Part shown: one piece after another, positions 51,633 through 59,144 of the stretch | Numbering within the stretch: position 1 is the first letter of the stretch | Layout: every line of letters begins with the position of its first letter | Assembly: GCF_020026915.1 (NCBI RefSeq) | Contig: NZ_JAINUY010000001.1 | Location: 1,054,001-1,118,000 of the forward strand | Source of the DNA: Flavobacterium potami | Lineage (GTDB): Bacteria; Bacteroidota; Bacteroidia; Flavobacteriales; Flavobacteriaceae | Reading direction: 5' to 3' | Length of the DNA stretch: 64,000 nt | Notes under the pieces: model-generated | The model's database searches: none | Told to the model about the DNA's origin: nothing | What the model saw: the letters and a program-made list of their open reading frames with translations, nothing else | Program-made: the position numbers and the translations under genes

Positions 51633-53270
51633 ATGAAGTTTCACAATCAAAATAAAGTAAGTCTGTTGTGTGCAGGCTTACTTTTCGCAAGTTCTTTTTT
51701 TGTAGGCTGCGACTCTGAGAATACTGGGAATTCGGGTGCGGAAAACACTGTGTCAGAATTAAATATAAGTTTAGAAACTAATCTTCAAACGATGGAAAGT
51801 TTTGGAGCTTCTGATGCTTGGCAATGTAATTTTATTGGAAAAAACTGGCCTTTAGACAAAAGAAATAAAATAGCCGATTTGTTATTCAGTCAAGGTTTAG
51901 ATGCCGATGGAAACCCAAAAGGAATCGGATTGTCATTATGGAGATTCAATCTTGGAGCTGGAAGTGCAGAACAAGGAGAAGCAAGTGATATTACGGATGA
52001 ATGGAGAAGATCGGAATGTTTTACAACAAACGGTGTTACTTACAATATGTCGAAACAAGCGGGGCAGGTTTGGTTTATGAAAGCAGCTAGAGAACGCGGC
52101 GTAGACAAACTTTTAGCATTTGCAAACAGTGCTCCTGTTTATCTGACTCAAAACGGAAAAGCGCATGCCTCTATCAAAGAATTTTATAATTTGAAAGATG
52201 GTAAAATGCCTGATTTGGCTGATTTCTGGGCTACTTCTTTAGATAAATTAAAAACAGAACACGGTTTGACAATCGATTATGTAAGTCCGTTTAATGAACC
52301 GCAATACGAATGGGACGGTTCAGGACAAGAAGGTTCTCCAGCTACAAACGCCAACATTTATAATTTTGTAAAAACGTTATCTCCGAAATTACAAGAAAAA
52401 GGATTGGATGCAAAAATTGTGGTAGGAGAAGCGGGAGCTTATGAGCCATTATACAAAACGGTTTCAGGAAAAGAAAGTAGATCGAATCAGATTGATTATT
52501 TTTTTGCGGCAAATTCTACAAAGTATATTGGTGGATTGAGCAATGTAAAAAAGACCATTTCTGGGCATAGTTACTGGCAGGCATGGCCATTGAGCGAAAT
52601 GATTGCATCAAGACAAGCTGCTGCGGCTAGAATTCAGTCAGTTGGTGGAGTGAGTCTTTGGTCATCAGAATATTGTGTTTTAGAAAGTCCGGGAACAGCA
52701 GAACTTCCAGGAGGAGCAGGAGCAGGAAGAGATTTAGGAATGTCATTGGCACTTTGGACAGCACGTATTATTAGTACTGATATTGCCGTTGGTGGCGTTA
52801 CGTCTTGGCAATGGTGGACAGCCATCAGCCGTGGTGATTATAAAGATGGTCTAATTCACGTTGATGATGGAGCAAGCAACGGAGCAGGAAATGCTGATTA
52901 TTGTAGAAACGACGGATACATCAGAGATTCTAAAACACTTTGGGCTTTAGGAAACTTCTCTTTCTTCGTAAAACCGGGAATGGTCAGAGTGATGATTCCA
53001 AGTGTTGATAATACGGCTTCTTTGAATGATGTTATGGTTACGGCGTACAAAGATGTAGCAAATAAAAAGCTCGTTGTCGTTGCTGTTAACATGAATAAAT
53101 CAGCGAAAGCGTATAAATTGAATTTAGCAGGCGGAACAATAACAGACAATAAATTAATACCATATACAACTTCTGAAACTTTAAGTTTGAAAAAAGGGAC
53201 TGCTGTTGATGTTTCTGGATTTGAAATTCCAGCGAAGTCAATTGTAACGTACGTAGGAAATTACAAGTAA
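51633..53270 (+). CDS. GH30 glycosidase, lipoprotein
   Basis: 545-residue GH30 enzyme with a lipobox (FVGC, C26), so probably surface-exposed. The (beta/alpha)8 barrel has the acid/base E222 (SPFNEPQYEW) and nucleophile E346 (LWSSEYCVLE); a C-terminal beta-sandwich (about 435-545) is present. The sequence around SGQEGSPATN and GAGRDLG is close to that of the next gene. In the setting of GH2, GH27, GH43 and GH51 it may be an endo-beta-1,6-galactanase acting on arabinogalactan, as known for some GH30 enzymes; glucuronoxylanase or glucosylceramidase types are less likely. It begins 1 nt after susD. Confidence 0.88.
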   Translation: MKFHNQNKVSLLCAGLLFASSFFVGCDSENTGNSGAENTVSELNISLETNLQTMESFGASDAWQCNFIGKNWPLDKRNKIADLLFSQGLDADGNPKGIGLSLWRFNLGAGSAEQGEASDITDEWRRSECFTTNGVTYNMSKQAGQVWFMKAARERGVDKLLAFANSAPVYLTQNGKAHASIKEFYNLKDGKMPDLADFWATSLDKLKTEHGLTIDYVSPFNEPQYEWDGSGQEGSPATNANIYNFVKTLSPKLQEKGLDAKIVVGEAGAYEPLYKTVSGKESRSNQIDYFFAANSTKYIGGLSNVKKTISGHSYWQAWPLSEMIASRQAAAARIQSVGGVSLWSSEYCVLESPGTAELPGGAGAGRDLGMSLALWTARIISTDIAVGGVTSWQWWTAISRGDYKDGLIHVDDGASNGAGNADYCRNDGYIRDSKTLWALGNFSFFVKPGMVRVMIPSVDNTASLNDVMVTAYKDVANKKLVVVAVNMNKSAKAYKLNLAGGTITDNKLIPYTTSETLSLKKGTAVDVSGFEIPAKSIVTYVGNYK

Positions 53271-53301
53271 ATAAAATTAACAGCAAAGGCATAAAGAAAA
53301 G

Positions 53302-53362
53302 CGCAAAGTTCGCAAAGCTTAAAATAAACTTAGCGCACTTTGCGAAAACTTAGCGTCTTTGC
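53302..53362. repeat. Palindromic repeat (CGCAAAGTTCGCAAAG family)
   Basis: CGCAAAGTTCGCAAAG at 53302-53317 (identical copy at 22031-22046), with CTTTGCG copies further on (near 53339 and 53356). It fills the 114-nt gap between the two GH30 genes and may form a large stem-loop. Confidence 0.55.
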
Positions 53363-53384
53363 GGTTAAACAAACAAAAATATAA

Positions 53385-54968
53385 ATGAGAAAAATATATC
53401 TCTCGCTTTTATTGGTAACAAGTTCGCTGACATTTGCACAGCGAACGGTTACCATCAGCACAGATAATGTAGTACAAACCATGGACGGTTTTGGAGGTTC
53501 TGATGCCTGGAGAACACAGTTTGTGGGTAAAAATTGGCCAGAAAAGAAAAAAAATGCTATTGCAGATTTATTGTTTAGCAAAGAAATCGATGCGCAGGGA
53601 AATCCAAAAGGAATCGGACTTTCGATCTGGCGATTTAATCTTGGCGCAGGAAGTGCAGAGCAAGGAGAAAACAGTAAAGTTTCAGACGAATGGAGAAGAA
53701 GCGAATGTTTCCTAAATGCTGACGGAACGTATGATTTTTCTAAACAAGAAGGACAAAGATGGTTTCTGCAGGCCGCTAAAAAACGAGGGGTAGAAAAGTT
53801 TCTGATTTTCACTAACAGCCCGCCGGTTTACATGACAAACAACGGATTATCTTTTGCCTCTCAAAAGAATAAACTGAATCTAAAAGATGGTGCAATTCCA
53901 AAATTTGCCGATTTCTTAGTTCAAAGTATTCAAGGATTAGAGAAAAAAGAAGGAATTAAATTTGATTATGTAAGTCCGTTAAACGAGCCACAGTGGGAAT
54001 GGATGCCAAAAAGCGGTGATACCAACAGTCAAGAAGGAACACCAGCAACGAACCAAGAAATATATGACGTGACCAAAGCACTTTCTGAAAAACTGAAAGC
54101 GCAAAAAATGAGTACTGAAATTGTCATTGCAGAAGCAGCGCAGATCGATTATTTATATGAAAATGTAAATGCCGAAAACCGTGACAACCAAATTGATTAT
54201 TTCTTCGGAAAAACCAAAACCAATGTCACTAAATTATCGAATGTAAAAAATGTGATTCTGGGACACAGTTATTTTACAACTTGGCCCATCGAAAAACAGG
54301 TTTTAAGTAGAAAACTTATTGCAGCAGAAATTAAAAAAAATCCAGGATTAAAATATTGGCAATCTGAATATTGTATCTTAGAGAATCCGGGAGAGAATGA
54401 AATTCCGGGTGGATCAGGCGGTGGAAGAGATTTAGGAATGCAGACGGCTTTGTTTGTAGCGCGTTTAATTCATAATGATATTGCGGTTGCGAATGCAGCT
54501 TCATGGCAATGGTGGACTTCTATTACAAGGGTAGATTATAAAGATGGTTTAATTTATCTGGATGATGGAAAAAGCAACGGAGGAACAGAACCCAATTATG
54601 TTAGAAACGATGGGGAATTTCATGATTCAAAATTGCTTTGGGCGTTAGGGAATTATTCTCTTTTCGTACGTCCAGGAATGTTGAGAGTTGATGTTCCAAA
54701 CCAAAACGAATTGGACAAAGCAAACGATGTCATGTTAACTGCCTATAAAGACACTCAAAGTAAAAAACTGATTGTAGTAGCGGTAAACTGCGGAAAATCG
54801 GCACAACAATACAAATTTGATTTATCGAAAGGAACTTTAAAAAACAATGAGTTCACACCTTATGTAACTTCTGATACATCAAATCTAAAAAGAGCCGAAG
54901 TTCAAAAAAATGGAAATCTAGAAATCCCTGCAAGATCGGTAGTGACGTTTGTGGGGGAATTGGAATAG
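53385..54968 (+). CDS. GH30 glycosidase, soluble paralogue
   Basis: 527-residue GH30 enzyme collinear with the previous gene, with acid/base E201 (SPLNEPQWEW) and nucleophile E328 (YWQSEYCILE). It has a normal signal peptide (LTFAQ) and no lipobox, so likely periplasmic, whereas its sibling is anchored. The pair could divide the work: surface cleavage of the polymer, then trimming of imported oligosaccharides. Substrate is inferred (beta-1,6-galactan). Tandem duplication explains the similarity (shared RFNLGAGSAEQGE motif). Confidence 0.88.
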   Translation: MRKIYLSLLLVTSSLTFAQRTVTISTDNVVQTMDGFGGSDAWRTQFVGKNWPEKKKNAIADLLFSKEIDAQGNPKGIGLSIWRFNLGAGSAEQGENSKVSDEWRRSECFLNADGTYDFSKQEGQRWFLQAAKKRGVEKFLIFTNSPPVYMTNNGLSFASQKNKLNLKDGAIPKFADFLVQSIQGLEKKEGIKFDYVSPLNEPQWEWMPKSGDTNSQEGTPATNQEIYDVTKALSEKLKAQKMSTEIVIAEAAQIDYLYENVNAENRDNQIDYFFGKTKTNVTKLSNVKNVILGHSYFTTWPIEKQVLSRKLIAAEIKKNPGLKYWQSEYCILENPGENEIPGGSGGGRDLGMQTALFVARLIHNDIAVANAASWQWWTSITRVDYKDGLIYLDDGKSNGGTEPNYVRNDGEFHDSKLLWALGNYSLFVRPGMLRVDVPNQNELDKANDVMLTAYKDTQSKKLIVVAVNCGKSAQQYKFDLSKGTLKNNEFTPYVTSDTSNLKRAEVQKNGNLEIPARSVVTFVGELE

Positions 54969-54972
54969 TTTG

Positions 54973-55126
54973 CAGTCACAGTCTCAGTATTCAGTACTTT
55001 GGATTAGTTCAGACTGAAAACTGTGACTGCGACTGAATACTAATAAAAAAGTGAAAGAAAGAAATTAATTAGTTTCAAGTTTCAGGTTTCACGTTTGGCG
55101 CGAACTTGAAACTTGAAACCTGAAAC
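54973..55126. repeat. Two palindromic repeats between GH30 and GH2
   Basis: The gap contains two stems. The first, CAGTCACAGTCTCAGT (54973-54988) with AGACTGAAAACTGTGACTG (55011-55029), belongs to a family seen at 20608-20626 (exact 19-nt reverse complement). The second pairs GTTTCAAGTTTCAGG (55072-55086) with CCTGAAAC-type sequence up to 55126. Both are dispersed intergenic elements. Confidence 0.6.
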
Positions 55127-55141
55127 AAAAACAACCAAAAA

Positions 55142-57565
55142 ATGCTAACTAAGAAAACTTTACTACCCGTATTACTCTTTTCATGTTTGTCTGCAAGCAG
55201 TCAGATATCGTTTGGAGATTCTAAGAAAATAAACGACAACTGGAAATTCAATCTTCAGGAAACGCCTGAAGCCAAAAACACAGCCTTTGATGATAGTAAA
55301 TGGCAAAAAATAAATGTTCCACACGACTGGAGCGTAAAAGGACAGCTGAGTCCGACATTGGCAAGTTGTACGGGTTATCTGCCGGGTGGAATTGCTTGGT
55401 ACAGAAAATCAATTAATATTCCGCAAAGCAAATCGGGAGAGAAAGTGTATTTGTATTTTGAAGGAGTTTACAATAGAAGCGAAGTTTTCATCAACGGACA
55501 TTCTTTGGGAAAACGTCCAAACGGTTATATTTCTTTCGCTTATGATGCAACGGAGTTTGTAAAATTTGGCGGAGAAAATACGATTTCAGTTCGTGTAGAC
55601 CACAGTCAAAGTGCCGATTCAAGATGGTATACTGGTTCTGGAATTTACAGAAACGTATGGTTGGTTTATGCCAATCCAGTTCATATTGCACAATGGGGAG
55701 TATACGCGTATCCAGAAGTTAATAAAGGAAACGGAACTTTGAATGTTGAGGTTGATGTTGAAAATGCTTCAAAAGGAAAAGCAAGTCTTACTGTTGTAAA
55801 TGAACTTTTTTCTAAAGACGGAAAATCAGTTGCAAAATCTTCTTCTAAAGTAGATGTTGCTGCCAACCAAAAAGGTAAAATAATAGCAAAAATCAATGTT
55901 AAAAATCCTAAACTATGGGATTTAGAAAATCCGAATTTATATGAATTAAAAACAACTGTTTTACAAGACGGAAAAGAAATCGATAAAACGGTTACACAAA
56001 CAGGTTTCAGAAGTTTTACATTCGATCCGAACAATGGTTTTGCCCTTAACGGAAAATGGATGAAAATGAAAGGAGTTTGTCTGCACCACGATGCAGGAGT
56101 TTTAGGATCTGCGGTTCCAAGAGAAGTTTGGAAAACAAGATTAAAAACCTTGAAAGAAATTGGGGTAAACGCTATTCGTACCAGTCATAATCCGCAGGCA
56201 CCAGATTTCTACGAACTTTGTGATGAATTAGGATTATTGGTTTTAAATGAAGCTTATGACGAATGGGAATTTCCAAAACGTAAATGGTTAGAAGGTTGGA
56301 ATTACGGAACACCAGGATTCGAAGGTTCATTTGATATTTTTGCGGATTGGGCAGAAAAAGACTTAGAAGATTTTGTACGTCGCGATAGAAACCACCTTTC
56401 TGTTTTCGGATGGAGTATTGGTAACGAAGTCGATTATCCAAACGATCCGTATTCTCATCCAGTTTTAGACAAAGGAAAAGACGGTTTCGGACAAGCGGCT
56501 TACGGAGGTTACAAAAAAGATGCACCAGATGCAATGCGTTTGGGAGCCATTGCAAAACGTTTGGTTGCAGCGGTTAAAAAATACGACAAATCTCGTCCAA
56601 CGACAGCTGGTTTAGCAGGAGTTGCGATGTCTAATGAAACAGAATATCCAGGCGCTTTAGATATAACAGGATATAATTATACCGAAAGCAAATACAAATC
56701 GGATCATGAGAAATATCCAAAAAGAGTGATTTACGGAAGTGAAAACGTTCACGATATGGAACCTTGGTTAGCTGTAAAAAACAACAAATTTATTTTCGGT
56801 CAGTTTCTTTGGACAGGAATCGATTATTTAGGAGAATCTGGAAGATGGCCTTCAAGAGGATTTTACTCTGGTTTAGTTGATTTTGCTGGCGTTATCAAAC
56901 CTCGTGGTTATTTCCGTCAGTCATTATGGTCAGACAAACCAATGGCTTATTTAGGAACGTATCCGTTGACAAATGAGAAAGATGTTTCTAAAGATGCTTG
57001 GGCAATTTGGAATTACGAAGCGGGACAAAAAATCCGTGTGGTTTGTTATACGAATGCTGCAAAAGCACGTCTAGAATTGAACGGAAAAGCAGTGGGAGAA
57101 ACTAAGTTGTACGATGAGAAAACAGGAATTATCTATTGGGATATTCCGTTTGCTTCAGGAAAATTAGAAGTAATTGGTTTAGACAAAAACGACAAAGAAG
57201 TAAGCCGTTATGCAAGCAATTCTACACAACAACCAGTTGAGCTAACGATTGCTGAGAAAGATATTACCATCAGTAAAGACAAGGGAGTTGCGAAAATCAT
57301 GGTTCAGGTAAAAGACCAAAACGGACTTCCAGTAATGCTTTCAGATAACGAAGTGACTTGTACCATTACTGGCGCAGGAACTTTATTAGGGTTAGAAGCG
57401 GGAAATAACAGCGACATGACCGATTATACTGATAATGTACAAAGAGTTTTCCACGGACATATTGCAGCGTATATTCAAGCAAACGGAGATTCGACGGCAC
57501 CAATTAAAGTGAAATTTACCAGTCAATGGTTAAAACCTGTTGAGGTTACGATAAATGTAAAATAG
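55142..57565 (+). CDS. GH2 beta-galactosidase-type enzyme
   Basis: 807-residue GH2 enzyme with a signal peptide (LPVLLFSCLSASSQ). Order: sugar-binding domain (about 20-190, HDWSVKGQLSP), Ig-like domain (about 195-300), (beta/alpha)8 barrel with acid/base E429 (WSIGNEVDY) and nucleophile E534 (YGSENVHD), then two beta-sandwich domains (about 600-807). It removes terminal beta-galactose or a related sugar from oligosaccharides; beta-glucuronidase or mannosidase types are possible, but the locus favours galactose. It is 173 nt after GH30. Confidence 0.87.
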   Translation: MLTKKTLLPVLLFSCLSASSQISFGDSKKINDNWKFNLQETPEAKNTAFDDSKWQKINVPHDWSVKGQLSPTLASCTGYLPGGIAWYRKSINIPQSKSGEKVYLYFEGVYNRSEVFINGHSLGKRPNGYISFAYDATEFVKFGGENTISVRVDHSQSADSRWYTGSGIYRNVWLVYANPVHIAQWGVYAYPEVNKGNGTLNVEVDVENASKGKASLTVVNELFSKDGKSVAKSSSKVDVAANQKGKIIAKINVKNPKLWDLENPNLYELKTTVLQDGKEIDKTVTQTGFRSFTFDPNNGFALNGKWMKMKGVCLHHDAGVLGSAVPREVWKTRLKTLKEIGVNAIRTSHNPQAPDFYELCDELGLLVLNEAYDEWEFPKRKWLEGWNYGTPGFEGSFDIFADWAEKDLEDFVRRDRNHLSVFGWSIGNEVDYPNDPYSHPVLDKGKDGFGQAAYGGYKKDAPDAMRLGAIAKRLVAAVKKYDKSRPTTAGLAGVAMSNETEYPGALDITGYNYTESKYKSDHEKYPKRVIYGSENVHDMEPWLAVKNNKFIFGQFLWTGIDYLGESGRWPSRGFYSGLVDFAGVIKPRGYFRQSLWSDKPMAYLGTYPLTNEKDVSKDAWAIWNYEAGQKIRVVCYTNAAKARLELNGKAVGETKLYDEKTGIIYWDIPFASGKLEVIGLDKNDKEVSRYASNSTQQPVELTIAEKDITISKDKGVAKIMVQVKDQNGLPVMLSDNEVTCTITGAGTLLGLEAGNNSDMTDYTDNVQRVFHGHIAAYIQANGDSTAPIKVKFTSQWLKPVEVTINVK

Positions 57566-57579
57566 AAAAATCCCAGAGG

Positions 57580-57657
57580 AACGATATTTTTATAGAAAAG
57601 GGAGGTAGAAAATCCATAGCTCCAGCGGAGTGACATATCGTTTCGCTGGAGTTTTTT
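57580..57657 (+). terminator. Repeat-derived hairpin after the GH2 gene
   Basis: CTCCAGCG (57620-57627) pairs with CGCTGGAG (57644-57651), then TTTTTT. The preceding CCAGAGGAACGATATTTTTATAG-like sequence is shared in style with other Flavobacterium intergenic repeats. It may act as a partial terminator inside the locus. Confidence 0.55.
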
Positions 57658-57773
57658 GTACGGATATTCATCAAACAATTGCTATTTAATCCTTTGAGAG
57701 CTAATTAAATATAGGAGATTAGATTTTTTTATTATATTTAAAGTGTAAAAACCACACATATAACCACAAAACA

Positions 57774-59144
57774 ATGAAAATTACAAACTTATTCGCCATG
57801 GCGATAGGAGCCTTTTTTCTATCAGCCGCATCTAATGCACAAACTAAAACATTTCAAAAAGAAGAATTCAAACAATGGGCGCAAACTCCGCCAATGGGCT
57901 GGAATAGCTGGGATTGTTACGGACCAACAGTTGAAGAACACGAAGTAAAAGCCAATGCCGATTATATGGCAAAAGAACTAAAGAAATTTGGTTGGGAATA
58001 CATCGTAGTCGACATCCGATGGTTTGTTGAAAATGACAAAGCAGGAGGTTACAACCAAACAGATCCTCGTTACGTTATCGACCAATACGGAAGATATCTG
58101 CCAGCGGTTAACCGTTTTCCTTCAGCAAAAGACGGACAAGGATTTAAACCTTTAGCAGATTATATTCATAAAAAAGGATTAAAATTCGGAATCCATATTA
58201 TGCGCGGTATTCCTAAAAAAGCGGTTGAAGATAAACTGCCAATTAAAGGAGCAAACGGAATTACAGCAGATCAAATATATTCTACAGCCTTGCAATGCGA
58301 ATGGTTGAGAGACAATTATACAGTAGTTGCAGACAAACCAGGTGCACAGGAATACTACAATTCTATTTTCGAATTGTACGCACAATGGGGAGTAGATTTT
58401 ATTAAAATTGATGATTTATCAAGACCGTATCACGAAGGCGAAATCAACTTAATCAGAAATGCGATTGACAAATGCGGTCGTACAATTGTTTTAAGTACTT
58501 CACCAGGAGAAACACCAATCGAAGCAGCGCCTCACGTAACAACACATGCTAATATGTGGCGTATGGTAGATGATGTTTGGGATACATGGCCTCATATTAC
58601 ACATTTGATGGATGTGGCTCAAAAATGGTATCCGCACATTGCACCAGGAACTTGGCCTGATTGTGATATGATTCCGTTAGGACGTATTTCAATTAGAGGA
58701 GAAAGAGGTGAAGATCGTATGACACGTTTAACAAAAGACGAACAATATACTTTAATTACATTCTTTAATATCTTCAAATCACCACTATTTTTCGGAGGCG
58801 ATTTACCAAGTAATGATGCTTTTACTTTATCCTTATTAACAAACAAAGATGTTGTAAAAATGCATAACGAAAGTACAGCCGTAAAACAACTTTTTCAAAA
58901 AGATGGAAAAATTGCGGTGACTTCAAAAAATCCAAAAGACGGAAGTGTTTATCTGGCTTTGTTTAATATCTCAGATAAAGAAACACAAAAAGTCGCCGTA
59001 AATCTTTCTGATTTAGGAATTTCAGGTTCAGCAGAAACTTTGAATCTATGGACAGGCGAAAAATCAAAAACAACTTCAAAAGAAATTGGAGCCGATTTAA
59101 AACCGCATAGTTCAGTTTTATATCAGTTAAAAGGGAAAAAATAA
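57774..59144 (+). CDS. GH27-like alpha-galactosidase / beta-L-arabinopyranosidase
   Basis: 456-residue exported enzyme (signal peptide ending near ASNAQ). The clan GH-D barrel is shown by TPPMGWNSWDCYG (38-50), nucleophile D213 in FIKIDDL and acid/base D267 in WRMVDDVWD; a C-terminal beta-sandwich (about 375-456) follows. It lacks the usual LKYDGC reading and has KIDDLS instead. GH27 members hydrolyse alpha-galactose or beta-L-arabinopyranose ends; both occur on type II arabinogalactan. Its stop shares one base with the next start codon. Confidence 0.82.
   Translation: MKITNLFAMAIGAFFLSAASNAQTKTFQKEEFKQWAQTPPMGWNSWDCYGPTVEEHEVKANADYMAKELKKFGWEYIVVDIRWFVENDKAGGYNQTDPRYVIDQYGRYLPAVNRFPSAKDGQGFKPLADYIHKKGLKFGIHIMRGIPKKAVEDKLPIKGANGITADQIYSTALQCEWLRDNYTVVADKPGAQEYYNSIFELYAQWGVDFIKIDDLSRPYHEGEINLIRNAIDKCGRTIVLSTSPGETPIEAAPHVTTHANMWRMVDDVWDTWPHITHLMDVAQKWYPHIAPGTWPDCDMIPLGRISIRGERGEDRMTRLTKDEQYTLITFFNIFKSPLFFGGDLPSNDAFTLSLLTNKDVVKMHNESTAVKQLFQKDGKIAVTSKNPKDGSVYLALFNISDKETQKVAVNLSDLGISGSAETLNLWTGEKSKTTSKEIGADLKPHSSVLYQLKGKK

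Noticed and set aside
53330..53812. 160-residue minus-strand frame over the second GH30 gene
   Set aside because: Low-complexity, no family resemblance, and antisense to conserved GH30 motifs; it is a shadow of the coding strand.
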